Positions 8,718 to 17,542 of a stretch of 60,073 bases of DNA are shown piece by piece. Every line of letters starts with the position of its first letter. Position 1 is the stretch's first letter. The stretch covers positions 1-60,073 of the forward strand of contig JAOHHD010000007.1 in the NCBI GenBank assembly GCA_028117185.1, written 5' to 3'. A program made the position numbers and the translations under genes. Below the pieces are notes generated by a model that was given only the letters and a program-made list of their open reading frames with translations, was not told the origin of the DNA and did no database searches. The DNA is from Luminiphilus sp. (lineage in GTDB: Bacteria > Pseudomonadota > Gammaproteobacteria > Pseudomonadales > Halieaceae).

Positions 8718-9701
8718 TTACGATACTCGGCAGTCCAATAGTAATTTACCAAAATGATGCCCCGACCGCATGTGCTCATGCGCGTCGAGCACGTCAGCCA
8801 GCGGAAAAACACTATCGATGACTGGCAAAATATGACCCGTCATAACCTCGGGCCAAATGTGCTCGCGAATCGCGCGAAAACACGCAGCTCTTGAGGCAGT
8901 GTCTAGTCGGCGTAGGGTGCTACCTGTCAGTGTGAGTCGTTTCATAAACAGTGTGGCAAGGTTGATCTCGCTTTGCATGCCTCTCATGACCCCAATGCAG
9001 ACAATGCGCCCATCTGGTGCAGCAAGATCTAAATTGGCCTGCATTAAATCTCCACCGGCGATATCCAGAATGACGTTGATTTGCTCAGCGTATCCCGCCT
9101 CCTTGAATTGCTCGAAGAGATTGTCTTCGCAGTGATTCGCGACAAAGTCTGCGCCCAACTTGGCTACCGCGGCGCAGCGCTCCTGCGATCCGGCGGTGGA
9201 CAGCGCGTTAGCGCCCATTGCCCGAACCATCTGAACGCCAAGCGACCCAATCCCACTGCTGCCGCCATGAATGAGTGCTGTCTCATTGCGCGCCAGCATT
9301 CCTCGTTCGAACACGTTATACCAGACCGTCAACAATGCTTCTGGCAGGGCGGCGCCTTGTTCGCTGGAGAGGGCATCGGGCAACAGTAGGCAGTGGTCTT
9401 CACGCACGATAGTGGCGGAAGCATAACCCCCTCCATGCGCCAGTGCGCAGACGCGATCACCAACGGTGCAATAGGTGACTTCTTCTCCAGTGGCAACGAC
9501 TTCCCCCGCGATCTCGAGTCCGGGTATGGGGGATGCGTCGGCCGGGGGTGGGTAGAGTCCCAAGCGCTGCAAAAGGTCTGCCCGATTCACGCCGGAATGA
9601 TGCACTTTAATGAGGACCTCATTTTTGTCGGGCGTGGTAAGGGTATCCGTCATCATTACTGCAGTGTCAGGAGTCGTGAATTCTATATAGTGTCGCTGCA
9701 T
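8718..9701 (-). CDS. NAD(P)H quinone oxidoreductase (PIG3/zinc-less MDR family)
   Basis: Cytoplasmic medium-chain dehydrogenase/reductase. The start at 9701 (MQRHYIEF) with an AAGGA ribosome site is preferred over the upstream in-frame 9872. About 327 residues: N-terminal GroES-like domain (NEVLIKVHHSGVNRADLLQRLGLYPPP, here described as the HHSGVNRADLLQR pattern), the family segment PGLEIAGEV, then a Rossmann domain with GGSSGIGSLGVQM-type nucleotide motif. The pattern matches the human TP53I3 (PIG3) branch that reduces quinones. No structural or catalytic zinc cysteines are visible. It is head-to-head with the iron-type alcohol dehydrogenase and tail-to-head with the mltF-like gene. Confidence 0.88.
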   Translation of the reverse strand: MQRHYIEFTTPDTAVMMTDTLTTPDKNEVLIKVHHSGVNRADLLQRLGLYPPPADASPIPGLEIAGEVVATGEEVTYCTVGDRVCALAHGGGYASATIVREDHCLLLPDALSSEQGAALPEALLTVWYNVFERGMLARNETALIHGGSSGIGSLGVQMVRAMGANALSTAGSQERCAAVAKLGADFVANHCEDNLFEQFKEAGYAEQINVILDIAGGDLMQANLDLAAPDGRIVCIGVMRGMQSEINLATLFMKRLTLTGSTLRRLDTASRAACFRAIREHIWPEVMTGHILPVIDSVFPLADVLDAHEHMRSGHHFGKLLLDCRVS

Positions 9702-9798
9702 TGCCAGGTCCTTGTCATATTGCGGTTCGGAATGCCTGTTACCGCTTTCCAGAGGCGGATAGACTACCTCGTTAGGCGACGGGCTGGGAGGTCTTGCT

Positions 9799-11010
9799 AT
9801 GTTGCGATCGATGCCGGTAAGACGGTTCAAGCGCGGATTCAGACTGGCACTGATAAAACTACTGGTGGGCAATAAGGCCAGTGGTCTTCACCTATCGTAT
9901 GTGGGTGCGGGTGCTGCGAGAGAGTTATGTCAACGCGTTGCCGATATTGGTCACACGGATGTGTTGGTGGTCACGGATAAAGCGCTGAAAGCGCTTGGCT
10001 TGGCTGAACAAGCGTTGCAAGGTTTGAGTGACGCGGGAGTCAATTTGCATTGGTACGCCGGTGTTGAGCCCGACCCCACTTTTACCCATATTACGGAGGG
10101 TGCCCAAATACTGCGCGCAGCTGGCTGTACGGCGATTGTTGCGGTCGGAGGAGGCTCCTCGATGGATGCCGCGAAAATTATTGCCTGCACTCGCTCTAGC
10201 GATGCATCACCTGATCAATGGGTGGGCCTCAATAAGGTTCCTGACGATGTTTTACCGGTTTACGCCATACCCACGACGTCTGGCACAGGCAGCGAAGCGA
10301 CAATGGGTGCGGTGATCAAGGATCCTATCGCGCGAGTCAAGATGATTATTGCTGCCGAGGGTCTCTTGCCACAAGCTGTTGCACTCGATCCCGAGTTATT
10401 GCTGGGTATGCCGCCCGCGGTGACGGCAGCGACGGGGATCGATGCGTTGACCCACGGTATCGAAGCTTATATCTGTGTTTGGGATCGTGGCACTCGTCGA
10501 GAGAATGCCCGTCTTGCGGTGCAGGGTGTTTTTCAATGGCTGCGGAAGGCAATGGCCGAGCCCGGTAGTCGCGAGGCTCGCCTGGGCATGGCGCTCGCCG
10601 CCTATCATGCCGGCGTGGCGATTAATCAGGTCAGCGTGGGTAATGTGCATGCGATTGCACATCAATTGGGCGCTCGTTATGGGATCCCCCATGGGCAGGC
10701 CAACGCGTTGGCACTGCCGCCTGTTCTCAAAGCGTGCGTGGCAGAAGCAGAAAGCGCACTCGCCGAGCTCGCGGTGGTAACTGATGTCTCGGATGCCGCC
10801 TCACCGGCAGCAAGAGCGCAGGCGTTTATTGAGGCCGTCTCTCAGCTGATCGCAGACGTGGGCATAGCGGAATCCGACGCTCGGATACAGTCTGCTGATT
10901 GGATATCACTGACTCACGCGGCCATGGACGAAAGTGACGGCTACGTGTCACCGCGGTTGCTGACGAAAGCCGAAATACTGGGCGTTTTGGAGCGGATTAC
11001 CGCTCGCTGA
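9799..11010 (+). CDS. Iron-containing alcohol dehydrogenase
   Basis: Cytoplasmic NAD(P)-dependent metal alcohol dehydrogenase of 403 residues (group III). The start has a GGGAGG site about 8 bases upstream. The nucleotide motif GGGSSMD is at 117-123, and the four metal ligands of the family are in place: D215 and H219 (GIDALTH), H284 (GNVHAIAHQLG) and H298 (GIPHGQAN). The N terminus carries about 25 extra basic residues (RRFKRGFRLALIK) before the conserved fold. Typical substrates are primary alcohols, lactaldehyde, 1,3-propanediol or 4-hydroxybutyrate; no choice can be made. The 3' end overlaps the convergent hydrolase gene by 14 bases. Confidence 0.9.
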   Translation: MLRSMPVRRFKRGFRLALIKLLVGNKASGLHLSYVGAGAARELCQRVADIGHTDVLVVTDKALKALGLAEQALQGLSDAGVNLHWYAGVEPDPTFTHITEGAQILRAAGCTAIVAVGGGSSMDAAKIIACTRSSDASPDQWVGLNKVPDDVLPVYAIPTTSGTGSEATMGAVIKDPIARVKMIIAAEGLLPQAVALDPELLLGMPPAVTAATGIDALTHGIEAYICVWDRGTRRENARLAVQGVFQWLRKAMAEPGSREARLGMALAAYHAGVAINQVSVGNVHAIAHQLGARYGIPHGQANALALPPVLKACVAEAESALAELAVVTDVSDAASPAARAQAFIEAVSQLIADVGIAESDARIQSADWISLTHAAMDESDGYVSPRLLTKAEILGVLERITAR

Positions 11011-11881
11011 TAGCCTCGATCCAGGTTTTTGTAAGCGCCATAAAACGCTCGTGGCCCGGAGTGGGTCCTTCTGAGCAGGGAAATCCATGGGCTTCTCGAT
11101 CGAAATGTTCGTGCTGTACGTTGACATTGGCGCGCTGAAGCGTGTTGGCGAGACGTCTGCCATCGTCGCGCAAGGGATCTTTTTCGGCTGTAATTAAAAG
11201 GGATCGAGGGAACCCGGCCAACGTCGTCCTGCGCCCCGGGAACATCAGCTCTACACTTGGGTCCGCAGGCGCAAGGCCAGCGAGGTAGGTATCGGTGAAC
11301 CAGCGCATTATCGAGGTTGTTAGTGGCCCGCTTTTAGCATGCTCGGTATAGGAGCGCATGGCCGCGTGGTAGTGCTGAATGGCGGGATAAATCATGAGGC
11401 AGCCTCGCAGACGAGGCTCATCGGGTAGTCTTGCAGCTGTCGCCAGAGTGAGATTACCACCCGCACTGTCTCCTGCGATAACGACCTCACCGTTGTTGGG
11501 TGCTAACGCATTGAGGTTATCAATGATCCACCTCGAGGCGGCTAACGCGTCATTATGCGCCGTTGGAAAAGGATGCTCAGGGGCGAGCCGGTAGTCTACG
11601 GACATCACGGTGCACTGTGTTTGATGGGCAAGATGCAAACAAAATGGATGATGGGTATCGAGGTCTCCGATCGTCCAGCCGCCACCATGAAAGTAGATAA
11701 TCAGTGGCCGCTCTCGAGACCCGTGGTACATGCGAGTGGCCAGAGTGCATTCGTCAAACGTCAGTTGTAGAACACTGGTTCTAACCTCGGGAAGCGGCGT
11801 GCCCTCCCACGCCATTCGGTTCATGCGGCGGTAGTACCAGCGAAAGCAGAGAGTTTTCAGTTTATTGAGAAGGGCTTTCAC
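10997..11881 (-). CDS. Alpha/beta hydrolase, hormone-sensitive-lipase family
   Basis: Carboxylesterase-like enzyme of 294 residues starting at a GTG. Oxyanion-hole motif HGGG at 65-68 and nucleophile motif GDSAGG at 137-142 (Ser139) place it in the HSL family (bacterial family IV esterases). The C-terminal Asp and His are in AEKDPLRDD and DREAHGF. The N-terminal cap is rich in basic and aromatic residues. It starts 6 bases after the metallo-beta-lactamase-fold gene on the same strand, so the two form an operon, possibly acting on the same ester or lactone type of compound. Confidence 0.9.
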   Translation of the reverse strand: MKALLNKLKTLCFRWYYRRMNRMAWEGTPLPEVRTSVLQLTFDECTLATRMYHGSRERPLIIYFHGGGWTIGDLDTHHPFCLHLAHQTQCTVMSVDYRLAPEHPFPTAHNDALAASRWIIDNLNALAPNNGEVVIAGDSAGGNLTLATAARLPDEPRLRGCLMIYPAIQHYHAAMRSYTEHAKSGPLTTSIMRWFTDTYLAGLAPADPSVELMFPGRRTTLAGFPRSLLITAEKDPLRDDGRRLANTLQRANVNVQHEHFDREAHGFPCSEGPTPGHERFMALTKTWIEAISER

Positions 11882-11887
11882 ACATCA

Positions 11888-12970
11888 TCACTCAGCGTCG
11901 ATATACCGCGCTTCAGGGTCAGATTGGTATTCATAACGGCCATCGCCGTTAAGCCGGCGACTGATATTACCGCGATGCCATAGATAATTGAGGTGTGCGA
12001 CGGTCTCACCGGTTGCCATTTGTCGTTCTGTGTCTTTTATTTCACGGCCAAACAGACAGGTAAAGCACGCTGGCAACATCTTCGGTTCCATGAGCAGGTC
12101 ATAAAGTTTTGCCAGCCCGAGTCGATGACTATCGATAATCTGATTCAGCCGCACGCGAACACCGGTGAAGGGCGCTTGGTGTGCGGGGAGTACGAGCAGA
12201 TCTTCCGGTAACATGCTGAGGAGTCGCGTGCTGGAGGCTAACCAAGCTTCTAAGGGATTACCGTCAGGCTGTGTCGGAAAAACCGATACGTTGGGCGTGA
12301 TACGCGGCAGGATTTGGTCACCTGCGATGACTAATTGCAGTGCCGGACAGTAAAGGCAGGCGTGCTCAGGGGAATGGCCTTCACCTACGACGATTTGCCA
12401 ATAACGACCACCAATTGCCAAGGTTTGTCGATCAGTGAGTCGCTGGTAGTTGTGAGGAAGGGGTGTCGTGAACTGCCCGAAGCCACCGAAACGGGCCCTG
12501 TAATTGTCGAGTTGACTCGTTGAAAAGCCTGCTCGGTGATAAAACGAAATGGCAGCAGGTGGCGCCTGTTCTCCGGTGTAACCCATAATGAGGCTACCGG
12601 TCAGGAACTCGGCCTGAGTCATATAGAGGTCACAGGCAAAGCGCTCACATAACCATCCGGCGAGGCCGATGTGATCAGGATGCATATGCGTACAAATCAC
12701 ACGCTTCACGGGTTTGCCGCCCATAAAGCCTTCAAATAAAGATTCCCAATGTGCCTTTGCAGTTTCTAAGTTCAGACAGGTATCGACGATCGTCCATCCG
12801 TCATCATCTTCTAGCAGCCATAAGTTGATATGGTTGAGCGGCCCCGGCATGGTGAATCGAAGCCACCATACGCCAGGAGCCACCTGAAAAGGGGTCTCGT
12901 CGGGATGGTCAAGGCGACCCCAGGGGTAGGTGAGGCCACGGTACTGTTCGTCAACACGTTTCAGAGTCAT
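11888..12970 (-). CDS. Metallo-beta-lactamase-fold hydrolase
   Basis: Binuclear zinc hydrolase of 360 residues without a signal peptide, so cytoplasmic. The zinc motif THMHPDH is at 94-100; further ligands are seen as GEGHSPEH and the aspartate of AGDQILP. Lengthened C-terminal region (residues 260-360), with HQAPF and an alpha-helical tail, is typical of the bacterial MBL-fold group near glyoxalase II and quinolone-type or lactone hydrolases. Substrate unknown. Co-directional with and 6 bases ahead of the esterase gene. About 180 bases of divergent promoter region separate it from the aminotransferase. Confidence 0.85.
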   Translation of the reverse strand: MTLKRVDEQYRGLTYPWGRLDHPDETPFQVAPGVWWLRFTMPGPLNHINLWLLEDDDGWTIVDTCLNLETAKAHWESLFEGFMGGKPVKRVICTHMHPDHIGLAGWLCERFACDLYMTQAEFLTGSLIMGYTGEQAPPAAISFYHRAGFSTSQLDNYRARFGGFGQFTTPLPHNYQRLTDRQTLAIGGRYWQIVVGEGHSPEHACLYCPALQLVIAGDQILPRITPNVSVFPTQPDGNPLEAWLASSTRLLSMLPEDLLVLPAHQAPFTGVRVRLNQIIDSHRLGLAKLYDLLMEPKMLPACFTCLFGREIKDTERQMATGETVAHLNYLWHRGNISRRLNGDGRYEYQSDPEARYIDAE

Positions 12971-13150
12971 TGGTCCCTCATTTCACACCCGAGAAGTGTG
13001 CGCGTCAGCGCGCGTGCTGTCCACTCATGCTCTCCCCATAGGGTTACAGACAAGGACAGTCGTCCAATGTGATACTGCCCCCAATAAACCGGTCTATGAC
13101 GCCACTCAGTGGCTGGCCAGTCTTTTCAGCAGTGAAATGGAGGATCTTCG

Positions 13151-14530
13151 ATGTCAGTAAAGCTCGATACGCAAGCGCTTAAGCAATTAGATCAAGCGCA
13201 CCACCTGCATCCCTTCACTGATTTTGCAGATTATGCTCGTCACGGTGGGCGAATTGTGAGCCGTGCTGAGCACATTTATATTTTCGATTCTGATGGCAAT
13301 AAAATTCAGGATGGTATGTCGGGGTTGTGGTGCTGTAACTTGGGATATTCTCAGGAGCGCATTAAGACTGCGGTTGCCGACCAGCTCGCGGAATTACCTT
13401 TTTATAATAATTTTTTCAGGTGCTCCAATCAGCCCGCTACGGAGTTGGCGGCGCGACTCTGTGAGGTAACGCCCGAACGATTCCAGCACGTGTTTTTTAC
13501 GAACTCGGGATCGGAAGCGAACGACACCCAAATTAAATTTGTCCATCGGTATTTTGATTTACTGGGCAAACCGGAAAAGAAGCTCATTATCAGCCGCCAT
13601 AACGCCTATCACGGCAGTACCATTGGCGCGTCTTCCTTAGGCGGTATGTCTGCGATGCATCAGCAGACGATGGGTCTTGATTATGTTCATCACATACAGC
13701 AGCCGCACTGGTTTGAAGAGGGTGCTGACCTTGATCCTGACGAATTTGGTGTGCTGGCTGCACAAGCATTAGCAACAGCGATCGATGAGCTAGGAGAGGA
13801 TCGGGTTGCCGCTTTCATTGCAGAGCCTGTTCAGGGAGCTGGTGGTGTGATTGTTCCGCCTGAATCCTATTGGCCGGAGGTGAAACGTATTCTGGATGAG
13901 CGGGACATATTACTGATTTCAGACGAGGTCATCTGTGGATTCGGGCGAACTGGGCGTTGGTTTGGCTTTGAAACTTATGGGATAGAGCCGGATCTTGTGA
14001 CGTTCGCAAAAGCGGTTACTAACGGATATATGCCACTTGGGGGCTGTCTCATTAGCGATAAGATTGCTGACGTGTTGTTGTCAGGCGGGGGTGAATTTGC
14101 TCACGGCCTGACCTATTCAGGGCATCCAGCCTCTTGCGCGGCGGGATTGGCGACGCTCGATATCCTCGAGGATACGCAAATTATTGAGCGAGGTGTTGTT
14201 GAGCTGGCACCCTACTTTGCCAATCGATTGCTGGAGCTGGTTGATCACCCCATCGTGGGTCAGGTTCGGGTGAAGGGCTTATTTGCGGGCGTAGAACTGG
14301 TGCGTGACAAGGCTTCCAGAGAGCGATTAGCGCCTGCGTCTGCGGCCGCTGTCTACTGCCGTGATACTGCGATCACACAGGGGCTCATGGTGCGGCAAAC
14401 GGGCGATGCCATGATCATGGCACCACCATTTGTTACCGAACGAAGTGAGATCGATTTTTTAGTTGACCAGTTGGCGATCGCATTGGATAAGACTGCCCAA
14501 CACTATGGGGTGACCGGCACGCCTGTTTGA
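13151..14530 (+). CDS. Class III (omega) aminotransferase, PLP-dependent
   Basis: Cytoplasmic transaminase of 459 residues with a GGAGG ribosome site. Fold-type I class III features are clear: FFTNSGSEAND at 115-125, D258 of ISDEVICGFGRTG stacking the pyridine ring, and Lys287 in TFAKAVTNGY as the Schiff-base lysine. The sequence type is that of beta-alanine:pyruvate, putrescine or taurine-pyruvate-like omega-transaminases; the natural amine donor cannot be told. The 3' end runs into the DUF2878 gene, whose long reading would overlap by 4 bases. Confidence 0.9.
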   Translation: MSVKLDTQALKQLDQAHHLHPFTDFADYARHGGRIVSRAEHIYIFDSDGNKIQDGMSGLWCCNLGYSQERIKTAVADQLAELPFYNNFFRCSNQPATELAARLCEVTPERFQHVFFTNSGSEANDTQIKFVHRYFDLLGKPEKKLIISRHNAYHGSTIGASSLGGMSAMHQQTMGLDYVHHIQQPHWFEEGADLDPDEFGVLAAQALATAIDELGEDRVAAFIAEPVQGAGGVIVPPESYWPEVKRILDERDILLISDEVICGFGRTGRWFGFETYGIEPDLVTFAKAVTNGYMPLGGCLISDKIADVLLSGGGEFAHGLTYSGHPASCAAGLATLDILEDTQIIERGVVELAPYFANRLLELVDHPIVGQVRVKGLFAGVELVRDKASRERLAPASAAAVYCRDTAITQGLMVRQTGDAMIMAPPFVTERSEIDFLVDQLAIALDKTAQHYGVTGTPV

Positions 14531-14562
14531 TCTGGCGAGTTCAGCGCATCGTAGACTTACCG

Positions 14563-15063
14563 ATGAGACTGGTTGATAAAATTTGGTTTAACGCCATCTG
14601 GTTCCAAGTGACTTGGTTCTGTTGTGTGATGGGGAGGGAGCCATGGCTTCCGCTGGCGATACTCTCTGTTGGGCTTCATTTCATTTTGGTTCAGGATCGC
14701 TTGAGCGAGTTGCGCTGTTTGCTCCCGGTGGCACTGGCGGGTATCAGCGTCGACGTATTGCTAACGCTAGCAGGGGTTTTTGTCTTTGATCATTATTGGC
14801 TCGTGCCCCTGTGGCTTGTCATTTTATGGTGGGTCTTCGCGGCGGCGCTCTACCGCAGTTTTGCCAAGATAGGGCAATTGCCATGGTTGGCTGCGCTACT
14901 GGGCAGTGTGGCCGTCCCCTTTAATTATCTTGTGGGTGCTGGTTTAGGGGCGGTCTCGCTGCCACTGGGTGAGATGGTTACCGCCGGTTTGCTAGCGATT
15001 ATTTGGGCGGCACTTTTGCCCGCTCTTTATTGGATTTCCCACCGTATGAGACCGACAGTATGA
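14563..15063 (+). CDS. DUF2878 family membrane protein
   Basis: Small inner-membrane protein with about five hydrophobic helices. The frame opens at a TTG (14527) overlapping the aminotransferase stop; the ATG at 14563 (MRLVDKIW) is also possible and gives about 166 residues. The beginning KIWFNAIWFQVTWFCCVMG is typical of DUF2878 (YbfA-like membrane family); function unknown. Its stop overlaps the next start as ATGA. DUF2878 and chalcone-isomerase-like genes occur together in a proteobacterial photo-oxidative-stress cluster with cyclopropane-synthase-like genes (known neighbourhood); here only these two members are present. Confidence 0.72.
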   Translation: MRLVDKIWFNAIWFQVTWFCCVMGREPWLPLAILSVGLHFILVQDRLSELRCLLPVALAGISVDVLLTLAGVFVFDHYWLVPLWLVILWWVFAAALYRSFAKIGQLPWLAALLGSVAVPFNYLVGAGLGAVSLPLGEMVTAGLLAIIWAALLPALYWISHRMRPTV

Positions 15064-15632
15064 CTGTGATAGCCCGCTCTTATCTTGCTGCAGCGATTAT
15101 GTTGATAACACTCTGGTTTGGCGTTGCGATATCAGCCCAGTCTGCTGAACCCACTGGTACGGCGGTCACTGAGACGCCGACGCCACGACCCGATGCACTG
15201 GACCTCGCGGCATGGCCTACCGTGGGGCAGGCGCGCCTCAAAATATTGTTTTGGAATGTGTACGACTCAGTCTTATCGACCCCGACTGGGACTTGGCACA
15301 GTACAGGGCCATACCAACTAGCGTTGACCTACTTGCGTGATATTCCGGCACAACAGTTGGTCGATGAAACCGAGAAGGCTTGGCGCGATCAGGGCCGCAA
15401 CCACCCCGACGAAAAGCAGTGGTTACAAGATTTATTGTTGCTATGGTCCGACGTGACCGAGGGCGATACGTTGGTGCTGGCGGTCGACGCGGAGGGTAAT
15501 AATGCTTTCTGGTTGAATAACCGCGCCATTGGTAGCATCGACCATCCAGATTTTGCTGCCTTTTTTGGCGGTATTTGGCTCGACGAGGATTCACCACGAC
15601 CGGCATTGCGTGCCAAATTGGTGGGTCAGTAA
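15060..15632 (+). CDS. Chalcone isomerase-like secreted protein
   Basis: About 190-residue periplasmic protein. The start at 15060 overlaps the DUF2878 stop by ATGA, whereas the longer frame from 15003 runs through that gene. A signal peptide (AAAIMLITLWFGVAISAQSA) is followed by a mature domain beginning near LDLAAWPTVGQARLKILFW and including VYDSVLSTPTG and LTYLRDIPAQQLVDETEKAW, the pattern of the bacterial chalcone-isomerase-like (Chalcone_3) family. A fatty-acid-binding fold without isomerase activity is usual for this group; activity here is unknown. Confidence 0.75.
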   Translation: MTVIARSYLAAAIMLITLWFGVAISAQSAEPTGTAVTETPTPRPDALDLAAWPTVGQARLKILFWNVYDSVLSTPTGTWHSTGPYQLALTYLRDIPAQQLVDETEKAWRDQGRNHPDEKQWLQDLLLLWSDVTEGDTLVLAVDAEGNNAFWLNNRAIGSIDHPDFAAFFGGIWLDEDSPRPALRAKLVGQ

Positions 15633-15641
15633 TAGACGCTT

Positions 15642-16472
15642 TTATGGCTGCCGACTGTGATACGACAGGAGGGGATCCTCCTCGTGCGTTCCGGTATGGC
15701 AAGCGATGGCGTCGACAAATAAATAAAATAACTCCGCTTGGGAAGAGATGTCGAGCTTGGCATAGGCATGTTTACGATGCAGCTTGATCGTCTCGGTCGA
15801 TATTTGAAGCTTTTCTGCAATCAGCCGCGTGCTGTTCCCCAACAACACCAGCTCGATCACCTCCCGCTCACGACGTGTGAGCACTGACGCGCCGAAGGCG
15901 CTGAGCGCAACGTTTATGCGTTGGCGTAAGCCCGTCTGATCTGCCGCGGGTGACGCTGCGCTGTGCCAGTGTTGACGGATTAATGCTTCCACGACAGGAA
16001 AGATGGCTTCTAACAAATTGATCTGTCGTTTGGAGAATAGACGGCTACCATCGGTCATACCAAACGCGAGGTTCACGACACCATCGGTCAGCTTGATGAG
16101 TAGGCCACATTCATCTTGAAAGCCACAGTCGTGATACCAAGTGCGATAGTACTCACTCTCTTTAAATCCTGTGGGCGCGAGCGTATTCAGTTTGAACACG
16201 CCGAATCGTCCATCGATCGTGGCAGCACGATAAAAAGGGTCCAATAAAAACGGGCCTGTTATATAGCGATCGAGCGTGGTTTTGCCTCGGCGCCTAGGCG
16301 GGAGCGTATATTCGATGATCGGGGCGCCGGTATCTTGATAACGGATCAGCGCCGTGTCATCTGCACCGACCCATCGTTGAATACCCCCGCTCAGGGCCTC
16401 AGCGAACCCTGGTTCGTTCAGGTGAGAAATAGCATCCGTGACGACGTGGGAAAAACTGCTTAGCGTATCCAT
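15642..16472 (-). CDS. LuxR-type transcriptional regulator
   Basis: DNA-binding regulator of 276 residues. The C-terminal helix-turn-helix is of the GerE/LuxR type: LTRREREVIELVLLG near 208, then STRLIAEKLQISTETIKLHRKHAYAKL (the TETIKLHR recognition helix) and a short tail. The N-terminal roughly 190 residues are a sensory domain I cannot name; it is not an obvious response-regulator receiver, and no autoinducer-domain signature is plain. It is divergent from the GST gene by about 120 bases and convergent with the chalcone-isomerase-like gene, so its targets may be either neighbour. Confidence 0.85.
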   Translation of the reverse strand: MDTLSSFSHVVTDAISHLNEPGFAEALSGGIQRWVGADDTALIRYQDTGAPIIEYTLPPRRRGKTTLDRYITGPFLLDPFYRAATIDGRFGVFKLNTLAPTGFKESEYYRTWYHDCGFQDECGLLIKLTDGVVNLAFGMTDGSRLFSKRQINLLEAIFPVVEALIRQHWHSAASPAADQTGLRQRINVALSAFGASVLTRREREVIELVLLGNSTRLIAEKLQISTETIKLHRKHAYAKLDISSQAELFYLFVDAIACHTGTHEEDPLLSYHSRQP

Positions 16473-16594
16473 GTGTGAAGCTTAGCCGCATTGTGCCGCT
16501 TGGCCCAGCGCGCTTTGATCGCCACCGTGTTAGAGGCTTGACGCTAGACGGAACCAGCCTCAGTGTGCCACTAAGACGCAAAGAGGCAGCAGCC

Positions 16595-17518
16595 ATGACC
16601 GCAACTCACTTGATTTTGCATCAATACGATATTTCGCCTTTTTCCCAGAAAGCGCAGAAAATGATGGGGCTGAAAGGACTCGCTTGGCAAAGCATTGAAA
16701 TGCCACTGATTGCACCCAAGCCCGACGTGGAGGCTTTAACCGGGGGGTATCGTGGGACACCGATATTGCAGCGGGGCGCCGATATTTATGTCGATAACTG
16801 GATGATTGCCCGCGCGTTAGATGATTTTGATGCTTCATTACCCAGGCTCAATAGTCAGGGTGCCTTGCAAGCGGCCGCCGGCTACGCATGGAGTGAGCGT
16901 TTTTTCACCCCGCTATTACATACCGCCTTCGCAACCTATAAGGACCAGTGGGATGACGACTTTCGTGCCGATCGTCAGCAGGTGTTCCCCGATGTTGATT
17001 TCAATACGCTTGCGGTCGTTGATCCAGAGCGCCAAAGCCAGGTGCGCGCCTTTGTCAGCATGATTGCCCAGCAATTAACTCGCGGCAATGCGTTTCTAAA
17101 CGGTGATCTCCCCGATGGCTGGGATGTGCATGTGTGGGGGATGTGCTGGATGATTCACAGTGCTTTGCCTGATCTGATCCCCGTTGTGAATGCCTTCCCC
17201 GCTGTGGCGAATTGGTATCGGCAGATGTCCGATTTAGGTGTGGGGGAGCGAGCAGACGTCACGATAGAGGTGGCGTGGCATCAGTTGAGCGAGGGTCAAA
17301 AGGCGCCCTTGCCCAATGCACCGGCCGACGAGCCCTTGCGAGATTGGCTGGGTCAGACGGTGGTGGTCGGGACAGGGTCAGCAGACCGAGGCGCCTCCAC
17401 AGGCAGATTGTTAGCGGTCGATGCGGAGCAGGTGGTGATCGCCAGTGAGCCGCGTGAAGGGGCTAGTGCGCAGGTATGGTTTCCACGTTTTGGTTACGCC
17501 CTCAGCTTAGCCAACTAG
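16595..17518 (+). CDS. Glutathione S-transferase family protein
   Basis: About 307 residues. The start at 16595 (MTATHLILHQYDIS) with an AGAGG site is preferred to the upstream frame at 16475. The N-terminal thioredoxin-like domain has the SPFSQKAQ position used for glutathione and the conserved GTPIL cis-proline loop, followed by an all-helical C-terminal domain up to about residue 225. A further 75-residue tail (GQTVVVGTGSADRGASTG, beta-rich) is not part of a standard GST. Substrate and whether it binds glutathione are unknown. Divergent from the LuxR-type regulator. Confidence 0.82.
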   Translation: MTATHLILHQYDISPFSQKAQKMMGLKGLAWQSIEMPLIAPKPDVEALTGGYRGTPILQRGADIYVDNWMIARALDDFDASLPRLNSQGALQAAAGYAWSERFFTPLLHTAFATYKDQWDDDFRADRQQVFPDVDFNTLAVVDPERQSQVRAFVSMIAQQLTRGNAFLNGDLPDGWDVHVWGMCWMIHSALPDLIPVVNAFPAVANWYRQMSDLGVGERADVTIEVAWHQLSEGQKAPLPNAPADEPLRDWLGQTVVVGTGSADRGASTGRLLAVDAEQVVIASEPREGASAQVWFPRFGYALSLAN

Positions 17519-17542
17519 TCCGATGGTAGTTGAAAGATGGGG

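Noticed and set aside
9393..9875. 160-residue plus-strand frame antisense to the quinone oxidoreductase
   Set aside because: Shadow of the well-supported minus-strand gene, with poor protein composition.
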